DNA of 64,000 nucleotides from Chamaea fasciata (taxonomy: Eukaryota > Chordata > Aves > Passeriformes > Sylviidae): the NCBI GenBank assembly GCA_029207755.1, contig JARCOQ010000174.1, positions 62,001-126,000 of the forward strand. The letters run 5' to 3'. The position numbers were made by a program, and so were the translations under genes. Below, piece by piece: positions 42,131-64,000 of the stretch (positions within the stretch are counted from its first letter, which is position 1; each line of letters opens with the position of its first letter). A model generated the notes under the pieces. That model was not told the DNA's origin. It did not search any database and worked only from the letters and a program-made list of their open reading frames with translations.

Positions 42131-43497
42131 CGACGGGGCTGCCCCTCCCCAGCGCCTGATTGGAGAGCGCAGTCACCATAGCAACGGGGCTGCCCCGCCC
42201 AGCGCCTGATTGGAGAGCGCAGTCACCATAGCAACGGGGCTGCCCCGCCCAGCGCCTGATTGGAGAGCGCAGTCACCATAGCAACGGGGCTGCCCCGCCC
42301 AGCGCCTGATTGGAGAGCGCAGTCACCATAGCAACGGGGCTGCCCCGGCCAGCGCCTGATTGGAGAGCGGAGTCACCATAGCAACGGGGCTGCCCCGCCC
42401 AGCGCCTGATTGGAGAGCGCAGTCACCATAGCAACGGGGCTGCCCCGCCCAGCGCCTGATTGGAGAGCGCAGTCACCATAGCAACGGGGCTGCCCCGCCC
42501 AGCGCCTGATTGGAGAGCGGAGTCACCATAGCAACGGGGCTGCCCCTCCCAGCGCCTGATTGGAGAGCGCAGTCACCATAGCAACGGGGCTGCCCCGCCC
42601 AGCGCCTGATTGGAGAGCGGAGTCACCATAGCAACGGGGCTGCCCCGCCCAGCGCCTGATTGGAGAGCGCAGTCACCATAGCAACGGGGCTGCCCCGCCC
42701 AGCGCCTGATTGGAGAGCGCAGTCACCATAGCAACGGGGCTGCCCCGCCCAGCGCCTGATTGGAGAGCGCAGTCACCATAGCAACGGAGCTGCCCCGCCC
42801 AGCGCCTGATTGGAGAGCGCAGTCACCATAGCAACGGCGCTGCCCGGCCCAGCGCCTGATTGGAGAGCGGAGTCACCATAGCAACGGGGCTGCCCCGCCC
42901 AGCGCCTGATTGGAGAGCGCAGTCACCATAGCAACGGGGCTGCCCCGCCCAGCGCCTGATTGGAGAGCGCAGTCACCATAGCAACGAGGCTGCCCCGCCC
43001 AGCGCCTGATTGGAGAGCGCAGTCACCATAGCAACGGCGCTGCCCGGCCCAGCGCCTGATTGGAGAGCGCAGTCACCATAGCAACGGGGCTGCCTCTCCC
43101 AGCGCCTGATTGGAGAGCGCAGTCACCATAGCAACGGCGCTGCCCGGCCCAGCGCCTGATTGGAGAGCGGAGTCACCATAGCAACGGGGCTGCCCCGCCC
43201 AGCGCCTGATTGGAGAGCGCAGTCACCATAGCAACGGGGCTGCCCCGCCCAGCGCCTGATTGGAGAGCGCAGTCACCATAGCAACGGGGCTGCCCCGCCC
43301 AGCGCCTGAGAGCGCAGTCACCATAGCAACGGGGCTGCCCCGCCCAGCGCCTGATTGGAAAGCGCAGTCACCATAGCAACGGGGCTGCCCAGCCCAGCGC
43401 CTGATTGGAGAGCGCAGTCACCATAGCAACGGGGCTGCCCCGCCCAGCGCCTGATTGGAGAGCGCAGTCACCATAGCAACGGGGTTGTCCCGCTCAG
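42131..43497. repeat. 27 x 50-bp RFX X-box / CCAAT array upstream of FBF1
   Basis: Exact 50-bp units start at 42151 and every 50 bp after, to 43301 (a 45-bp unit that lost ATTGG), then 43346, 43396 and 43446. Each unit contains CTGATTGG (an NF-Y CCAAT box; 26 of 27) and, 8 bp later, GTCACCATAGCAAC, a perfect RFX X-box (GTNRCC, 2-nt spacer, RGYAAC). By eye the 14-bp X-box is invariant in all 27 units, while other positions vary (GCGC/GCGG, GGGGC/GGCGC/GAGGC, CCCCGCCC/CCCCTCCC). A diverged half unit lies at 42120-42150. Confidence 0.96.
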
Positions 43498-43597
43498 TGC
43501 CTGACCCCCATCTATCGCCATCAAATCGCGATATGCCCACACCACAGCCCCACAGGTCGCCACAAAATCCCCCAAAGTGCCCCGAGGCCCCAAATCA
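43498..43597. other. FBF1-UBL5 intergenic spacer
   Basis: About 100 bp of unique sequence between the X-box array and the UBL5 poly(A) signal. Nothing else seen. Confidence 0.6.
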
Positions 43598-43603
43598 CCT
43601 TTA
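43598..43603 (-). promoter_or_regulatory. UBL5: UBL5 poly(A) signal
   Basis: The minus strand reads TATAAATAAAGGTG. AATAAA lies about 135 bp after the UBL5 stop. Confidence 0.8.
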
Positions 43604-43736
43604 TTTATAAACAAACGGGGCGGGTTCGGAGCCTCAACGCGGCTCCAGGGGGAGAAACGGGGTGAAAACGGGGGTGGGGGACACTGGGAGGGACTGGGAT
43701 GGACTGGGAGGCACTGGGAGGGACTGGGAGGGGTCC

Positions 43737-45035
43737 TTATTGGTAGTAGAGCTCCAGGTTCATCCCATCGTGGATCTCATCTGGAGCCAGAGTTAAGGAA
43801 AAGTGAATTTTGGGCGGGTTTTTGCAGGGGTCGATGGATTTGGGGCGGAGTTTTGGGGGGTCGATGGATTTGGGGCGGAGTTTTGGGGGGTTGAAGGATT
43901 TGGGGCGGAGTTTTGGGGGGTCGATGGATTTGGGGCGGGGTTTTGGGGGGTTGAAGGATTTGGGGCGGAGTTTTGGGGGTTTGAAGGATTTGGGGCGGAG
44001 TTTTGGGAGGTTGAAGGATTTGGGGCGGAGTTTTGGGGGGTTGAAGGATTTGGGGCGGAGTTTTGGGGGTCGATGGATTTGGGGCGGAGTTTTGGGGGGT
44101 TGATGGATTTGGGGCGGGGTTTCAGGGGTCGATGGATTTGGGGCGGGGTTTTGGGGGGTTGAAGGATTTGGGGCGGGGTTTTGGGGGGTTGAAGGATTTG
44201 GGGCGGGGTTTTGCGGTCCCAGGTGGATACAGTCCCCCAGCGTGACGTGGTCCTTGAAGATGGTGTACCTGGTGGGGGGAGGGGAGGGAAGGGCGTCACC
44301 CCCTCCCCAAAATCCCGGGGGAGGGGACACCACCCCCATGAGCTCCCCCAAAATCCCGAGGTTCCTCCCAGAGCCCCCCAAATCTCCTGGGATTTTATCC
44401 CGGCCCCCCCAGAGCCCCCCCAAAACCGCCCGAGCCCCCCCCAACCCCCCCAGCAGCCCCCCAAACCCCCCCAGGTGCCCCCCAAAGCCCCCCAACCCCC
44501 CCCCGACCATTTTTTGAGCACGATCTTGTCCCAGCGGGTGCCGGTCTGGGGCCGCGATCAGCTTCTTCAGGTCCCGGATCGAGTCCTCGGGGCTGCGGCG
44601 CCGTCAAGGAAACGGGGAGCACCAGGGACCCCAAAAACCTCCCAAAACGCACCCCCAGAACCCTCAAAACTCCGCCCAAAACCACCCAGAACCATCCCAA
44701 ACCTCCCAGAGCCACCCCAAAACCATCCCAAACCCTCCCTGGATCCCCAGAACCATCCCAAATCCCCCAAAACCATCCCAAACCCCTCCCTGGATCCCCC
44801 AGAAGCATCCCAAATCCCCCAAAACCATCCCAAACCCTCCTGGATCCCCCCAGAAGCATCCCAAATCCCCCCAAACCATCCCAGACCTCCCGGAATCACC
44901 CCCAAAAACCACCCCAGAACCCCCCCAAATCCTCCTTGGATCCCCCCAAACCCTCCAAATCCCCCCCGAATGCGGATATTTGCATTTGACCCGGACTTTC
45001 TTCCCCAGGCGGTCGTTGCAGACGACCTCGATCAT
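43737..45035 (-). CDS. UBL5: UBL5 (Hub1), ubiquitin-like protein 5
   Basis: Small ubiquitin-like protein that binds spliceosome partners without conjugation; it modulates splicing and has a mitochondrial stress role. Coding exons: 44980-45035, 44508-44592, 44231-44268, 43737-43780. They give MIEVVCNDRLGKKVRVKC, N, then PEDSIRDLKKLIAA, QTGTRWDKIVLKKW, YTIFKDHVTLGDY, EIHDGMNLELYYQ-stop: 73 residues, the usual length, with the Hub1 YY-x tail instead of GG. Exon 2 carries one extra G in a run of four (plus strand, 44555-44558 region) that breaks the frame; without it the fit is perfect. Introns 1 and 3 have U12-type signals. A non-coding 5' exon ends at 46295. Confidence 0.95.
43781..44230 (-). 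other. UBL5: UBL5 intron 3, U12-type GT-AG, with 30-bp repeat
   Basis: Donor GTATCC at 44230-44225; branch site TTTTCCTTAACT (core 43792-43800), a perfect match to the U12 consensus, about 12 nt from the CAG acceptor. About 14 units of GAAGGATTTGGGGCGGAGTT lie between. Confidence 0.85.
44593..44979 (-). other. UBL5: UBL5 intron 1, U12-type AT-AG
   Basis: No GT is usable after VKC. The donor is ATATCC (44979-44974), and the branch site TTTCCTTGAC (core 44603-44611) lies about 11 nt before the CAG acceptor. The phase restores the conserved residue N of the family. Confidence 0.82.
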
Positions 45036-45039
45036 GGCT

Positions 45040-45900
45040 GGGGAAAAGGGGGATGGGGAAAAAGGGGGAAAAATGGGGGAAAAGGGGGGAAAGGAGGGAA
45101 AAAAGTGGAAAAGAAAGAGAGAAAAGGAAAAAAAATAGGAGGAAAAAGGAGAAAAAAGAGAAAAATGGGGGAAAAAGAGGAAAAAATGGGGAAAAAAATG
45201 GGGGGAAAAGGGGAAAAAGGGAGGGGGAAGGGGGGAAAGTGAAAAGAAAGAAAAAGGAAAAAATAAAGGTGAAAAAATGAGAAAAAATAAGGGGAAAAAG
45301 GGTAAAAGTGGAAATGAAGGGGGAAAGAGAAAAAAGGAGAAAAAAGGAAAAAGAGGAGGAAAAAGGAGAAAAAAAAAAGGAAAAAGGAGAAATAAAGGGG
45401 AAAATGGGGAAAAAAAGGGAAAAAGAGGGAAAAGGGAAGAAAAGGGGGGGAGGGAGAAAAAGGGGAAAAGGGAAAAGAAGGGAAAAGGAAAAAAAGAAGG
45501 AAAAAGGAGAAAAAATGAGGGAAAAAAGGGGGAAATGGGGAAAAAAAGGGAAAAAAGGAAAAGGGGGGAAAAGGGGAGGAAGGAGGAGAAGGGGCAGAAG
45601 ACGGGGAAAGAAGGAAAAAGAAAGAAAAAAGAGAAATGGGAGGAGAAGCGAGAGAAAAGGGAAAGGGGAGAAGAGGACGGGAAAAGGTCGGAGAAAAAAT
45701 GAGGAAAGGGGGAAAAAACCGGGAGAAAACGGGCAAGGAGGAAAAGCGAGAGGGAAAGGCGGGGGAGGAGCAGAGAGAAGGGGAGAGAACGGGAAAAGGG
45801 ACGGAGAGAGAAGGAAACGGGGAAAGAACGGAGCAGAGAGAGGAGGAGGAGAGAGGAAAGACGGGAGAGGGGCAGACGGGCGGGGACGGCGAGAATTAGA
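45040..45900. repeat. Long polypurine tract in UBL5 5' intron
   Basis: About 860 bp almost wholly A/G on the plus strand (GGAAAAAGGGGGAAAAATGG and similar), so the UBL5 transcript carries a polypyrimidine tract running up to the acceptor of the first coding exon. Only scattered T/C interruptions. Confidence 0.93.
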
Positions 45901-45949
45901 GAGTTAAAGATGGAATTAAAGTTCCACCCCACAGAATCCCCGTCACAGA

Positions 45950-46290
45950 CCCCCCGAGACCCCCTAAAACCTCCCGGGACCCCCAAATCCCCCCCGGGAC
46001 CCCCAAACCCCTCCCGGGACCCCCAAATCCCCCCCGGGACCCCCAAACCCCTCCCAGGACCCCCAAATCCCCCCCGGGACCCCCAAAACCCCTCCGGGAA
46101 CCCACACCCCCCCCCCGAGACCCCCAAAACCCCTCCGGGACCCCCAAACCTCTCCCGGGACCCCCAAAACCCCTCCCGGGACCCCCAAACCCTTCCCGAC
46201 CCCTCACAGACCCCCCAAGACCCCCAAAACCCCTCCCCGGGACCCCCAGATCCCCCGGGACCCCCAAAACCCCTCCCGGGCCCCCCCCCG
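45950..46290. repeat. CCCCCAAACCCCTCCCGGGAC repeat
   Basis: About 16 units of 20-23 bp in the UBL5 5' intron, ending at its donor (GTACC, 46294). Confidence 0.88.
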
Positions 46291-46294
46291 GTAC

Positions 46295-46400
46295 CTCCCG
46301 GGCCTCCCTCACTCCGCCACAGCCGCGCCGGAAGTGACGTCACAGAGGCGCCGGAAAGCAACGTCATCAGTAATGGTCAATATGGCGGCGGCCGCTGAGG
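46295..46400 (-). promoter_or_regulatory. UBL5: UBL5 promoter and 5' non-coding exon
   Basis: The minus strand has a full CRE palindrome TGACGTCA (46335-46342) next to an ETS core (CTTCCGG), then a 5' exon ending CCGGGAG|GTACC. A YY1-type CAATATGGCGGC lies on the plus strand at 46378-46389, followed by an ATG reading MAAAAEGSG with no recognisable gene behind it. A CpG-island promoter, possibly bidirectional. Confidence 0.65.
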
Positions 46401-47150
46401 GGAGCGGGGAGGGGAGAGTGGAGAGGAATGAGGGCGGGGACGGGGGAAATGAGGGAGAGGAATGGAGGGAAAAAAATGTGGGGATGAAGGGAGAGCAACG
46501 GGGAGAGGGATGAGTGAGGGAAATGGGGGGATGGGGAGAGAAACATGGGGGGATGGGGACAGGGATGGGGACAGGGGTGGGGACATGGGGACAGGGACAG
46601 GGCCGGGGCCGTGAGGCGTTGCCAGCGTGGAACGTGTTTCTGAAGTTTCCTCCCCGAGATCCCTTCCCGGCCTTTGATCCCGCTTTGAGCCAGAGCCGCT
46701 GCGGACACTGAGCCCGGCCCCGGCCCGGGAGGAATTCCTGCCACAAATCCCCCCCCGGGAGCCGCGGCCGGGGGAGGGCTGGGGACACCCGGGGGGACGG
46801 GACAGGGACAGGGACAGGGACCCCCCAGCCGCTCCCCGGCTCCCACGGGAGCCCCGGGATGTTGGGAATGGGGGGGGGGCGGGAATTCCCGAACACCTTC
46901 GGGCTCGGGAAGGGTCCCGAGGGGACACGGGTGACCCAGCCCAGGAATGGTGACACTCGGGGGTCCCCCCCTGTCCCCCCCCAGCCCATCCCCCGACCCC
47001 CGTGTCCCCCCGGCCCCTGTGACCCCGGAGCTCCCCTGTCCCCCCCCCCCGCACCCCCAAGTTCTCCCCCAGCCCCCTCAACCCCCCCCGTGTCCCCTCT
47101 CCGAGCCCCCCGGACCCCCAAACACGGGGTGGCTCCAAGAACTGGTGTCA
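46401..47150. other. UBL5-ADGRL1 intergenic region
   Basis: G-rich low-complexity sequence followed by unique CpG-rich sequence. No gene, RNA or mobile element recognised. Confidence 0.6.
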
Positions 47151-47152
47151 CC

Positions 47153-47158
47153 TTTATT
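47153..47158 (-). promoter_or_regulatory. ADGRL1: Probable ADGRL1 poly(A) signal
   Basis: AATAAA on the minus strand, about 2.8 kb past the ADGRL1 stop. It is the only canonical signal seen in that span, and no other gene lies between. Confidence 0.6.
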
Positions 47159-47163
47159 GGTTC

Positions 47164-47760
47164 CTGTCCGTGACCGCGCCCACGGCGGCCCTGACCCCGT
47201 GGTGGCCCTGACCCCGCGGTGGCCCTGACCCCGTGGTGGCCCTGACCGACCCCGTGGTGGCCCTGACCCCCTGGTGGCCCTGACTGACCCCGTGGTGGCC
47301 CTGACCCCGCGGTGGCCCTGACTGACCCCGTGGTGGCCCTGACCCCGTGGTGGCCGTGACCCCGTGGTGGCCCTGACTGACCCCGCGGTGGCCCTGACCC
47401 CGTGGTGGCCCTGACCCCGTGGTGGCCCTGACTGACCCCGTGGTGGCCCTGACCCCGTGGTGGCCCTGACTGACCCCGTGGTGGCCCTGACCCCGTGGTG
47501 GCCCTGACCCCGCGGTGGCCGTGACCCCCTGGTGGCCCTGACCGACCCCCGTGGTGGCCCTGACCCCGTGGTGGCCCTGACCCCGCGGTGGCCCTGACTG
47601 ACCCCGTGGTGGCCCTGACCCCGCGGTGGCCCTGACTGACCCCGCGGTGGCCCTGACCCCGCGGTGGCCCTGACCCCGTGGTGGCCCTGACCCCGCGGTG
47701 GCCCTGACTGACCCCGCGGTGGCCCTGACCCCGCGGTGGCCCTGACTGACCCCTGGGTGG
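47164..47760. repeat. GGTGGCCCTGACCCCG repeat in ADGRL1 3' UTR
   Basis: About 32 units of 16-22 bp (CCCCGTGGTGGCCCTGAC) inside the inferred 3' UTR. Confidence 0.9.
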
Positions 47761-49937
47761 CCCTGGCTGTCCCCACGGCCACCTCCTCCGTGGCCCCGGC
47801 TCTCCTCTGGTCCCTTTGGTGGCCCTGGTCACCTCTGGCCTGGGCACTGGCTGCCGTGGTGGCCCCGGGCTGTCCCCTGGCTCTTTCCCGTGGTGGCCCA
47901 GTCCATCCCAGCGGTGGCCCTGGCTGTCCCCGCGGCGCTGTCGGCCATCCCCTGGCTCTCCCTGTGGTGGCCTTTGGTGGCCCTGGCCACCCCCTGGCTC
48001 CTGCTGTGCTGGCCCCGGTGACCCTATGGTGGCCCTTGGTGGCCCCGTGTCCCCTCCGGCTCTGGTTTCGTTGGTTTGACGCACTCGACCCAAAGTTGGT
48101 TTGGCAGAATTTGGGGGGAAGGGGGAGGGAGGGGGAGGGGAAGGACCCCCCCAAACCCGGGGGGGGGGAGGGAGACCCCAAGATCCGGGTGTGGGGGGGA
48201 GGGGAGGGGGGGGGGGTTTCCCCTCCGCAGCCCCGAGTTTGGGGTCCCCCAGGAAATTTTGGGGTCTCCCCATGCTAAGGGAGGAGGGGAGGAGCACCCC
48301 AAAACCGGGCGAGGGGCTGGACCCCCCCTGTGTGTCCCCAAAACCCCCTGGGGGGGCTGGGGGGGTCCCCAAAACCCGGGGGGGGGTGTCCCTGATACCT
48401 TGGGGGTCCCCAAAACACAGGGGGCCCCCAGTGTAAGGGGACTCCAAATTTGAAGGGCGGTCCCCAAATTTGGGGGGGTTCCCGGCTCCCAGGAGGGGGT
48501 GCCCGAGCTCTGGGGGGGTCCCCAAAGTTCGGGCGACCCTCGGTCCTGGCCCCCCCCCCCTCCAAGTTCACTGTGGATCCCCAGAGCTTGGGGGGGATCC
48601 CCGAGGGGGGGGTCCCCAAAATGTGGGCGGGGTCTCCACCCCCCCAGGGAGGACCCCCAAGCGCCGGGGGGCGTCCCCAGGTTGTGGGGTCCCGTCAGTT
48701 GTTTGGGGGGGGGGTGTCCCCTTCGCTCCCCCCCACCCCGATTTTGGGGGCCCCCCCATCCCTATGTACAGCGTGGCGAGGCCCCCCCCGGCTGGGGGGG
48801 GGGGTTGTGCTTCCGGGGGGGCCCCGCGGGGGCTGGGGGGACCCCCGGAGAGGGAGGAGGGGCGGTTTTGGGGGGTCCCCCCGTGCCTCAGTTTCCCGGG
48901 GGGGGGGAGGGGAGGGGATGATGAGGGGGGGGCTGGTCCATTTACATCTATATTACAAGGAAAATGTGTCTCTTTTTGGGGGGGGTCCCCGTTCCGGGGG
49001 GGTCCCGGCTGTGGGGGGGCCCCTCACTCTGGGGGGGGGTGTCAGTGCCCCCTCCCCTCCCCCGGCTCGTCGCTGCCGAGGCCGCGGGGGCCCCCCCGGG
49101 GATGGCTTTTGGGGGGGGGGGGACCCCCCAAAACCGCCCGTGGCGGGGCGGGGGGCGCCAGGGGGCCCGTGCCACGTCCTGCTGCAAAGTCCTGGGTGAG
49201 GTCCCCGCGGGGCGACGGCGGCTCCCGGTGCCGGTGTCACACCGCGGCTTCGCACAGCTGCTGCTCCCGGTGCGAGGCCCGGTCCTTGCGCGCGTCCGGC
49301 TCCTTGCACAACTGCGGCTCCTCGTGCCAAGCCGGCTCCCGGTGTGATCCGCGGCCTGGCACACCCGCGGCTCCCGGTGCGAGGCCGGCTCCTCGCACGC
49401 GTCCAGCTCCCGGTGCGAGGCCGGCTCCTCGCACGCGTCCAGCTCCCGGTGCGAGGCCGGCTCCTCGCACGCGTCCAGCTCCCGGTGCGAGGCCGGCTCC
49501 TCGCACGCGTCCAGCTCCCGGTGTGATCCGCGGCCTGGCACACCCGCGGCTCCCGGTGCGAGGCCGGGCCTGGGCCGGGCTGTCCCCGCTGGCCGGGCCC
49601 CGTCCTCCCGCAAGGCCCGGCGGTTGTCCCCGGGCCGGCCGCTGTCGGTGGTCGCCCGGTGGTCTCTGCCCGGTGGTCTCTGGGGCCCGGTTCCCGTGCG
49701 ACCCGGGGATCCTCGTGCGACGCCGGGCGCCGGCACGCGGCCGTCCCCCCTCGAGGATGAGGACGGCCGCGGCCGGGGCCGGAGGAGCCCCGAGCGGGGC
49801 CGCGGCCCGGTGCAAGGGGCCCCCGGTGCGGCGTGGGGAGGGCTCCGTGCCCCCCGAGCGCGGGGGGGGGCTCCCCGCGCCGGCCCGGCCCCCCGTATCC
49901 CCCCGGTGTGCCCCCCTCCCCCCCCGGCCCGGGGGTC
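47761..49937 (-). other. ADGRL1: ADGRL1 3' UTR (inferred)
   Basis: No conserved frames after the stop at 49938. G/C-rich low complexity, with 35-bp units (CGAGGCCGGCTCCTCGCACG) repeated about four times at 49376-49525. Extent is inferred from the poly(A) signal. Confidence 0.55.
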
Positions 49938-63934
<13,997 letters not shown>

Positions 63935-64000
63935 CTGCGGCACACGGGGACCTGGGCTCACCAGGAGGCCACGGGGGACGCCAGGATCCCCGCCCAGGTG

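Noticed and set aside
42131..43497. CRISPR-like array of regular 50-bp repeats
   Set aside because: No unique spacers; units are contiguous and the host is a vertebrate nuclear genome.
45053..45907. Lysine/arginine/glutamate-rich plus-strand open frames
   Set aside because: Translation of the polypurine tract; no start context, domain or splice structure.
46382..46700. Plus-strand gene starting MAAAAEGSG
   Set aside because: The ATG is part of a YY1-type promoter motif; no conserved coding sequence or donor follows.

Overview
The window is vertebrate nuclear DNA. It is very GC-rich, with short exons, short introns packed with minisatellites, and no recognisable transposons, tRNAs or rRNAs. 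Six genes were identified by reading exons and closing splice phases. The mix of genes, the extreme GC content and the minisatellite density fit a bird, probably a songbird, microchromosome of the kind that holds 'hidden' GC-rich genes.

Layout, left to right: (1) XAB2 3' half, plus strand, 189-4584. (2) IRF9, minus, complete, 8347-4759, tail-to-tail with XAB2. (3) EMC10, minus, 14695 to about 9187. (4) An unassigned repeat-rich stretch, 14.7-19.9 kb, with one weak exon candidate. (5) FBF1, minus, complete, 41963-19886, in 23 coding exons; one intron holds an 8.5 kb minisatellite. (6) A 27-copy array of 50-bp units, each carrying an RFX X-box and (26 of 27) a CCAAT box, directly upstream of FBF1, 42131-43497. 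(7) UBL5, minus, 45035-43737, with two introns that carry U12-type signals. (8) ADGRL1 (latrophilin-1) 3' half, minus, from the first transmembrane helices (63934) to the stop at 49938, with a long 3' UTR to about 47.15 kb.

The genes do not form a pathway. They are a spliceosome/repair factor (XAB2), the DNA-binding subunit of ISGF3 (IRF9), an ER insertase subunit (EMC10), a ciliary transition-fibre protein (FBF1), a splicing-linked ubiquitin-like protein (UBL5) and an adhesion GPCR (ADGRL1).

Two themes stand out. First, many intronic minisatellites are made of copies of a real splice site plus flanking exon, so the true donor or acceptor sits at the edge of an array of decoys (XAB2, IRF9, EMC10, ADGRL1). 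Second, several arrays carry strong transcription-factor motifs in register: X-box/CCAAT upstream of the ciliary gene FBF1, octamer repeats upstream of IRF9, and TGATTGACAG PBX/PREP sites in ADGRL1. Three single-base frame discrepancies (UBL5, ADGRL1, EMC10) fall in C/G-rich runs and are most simply assembly errors.
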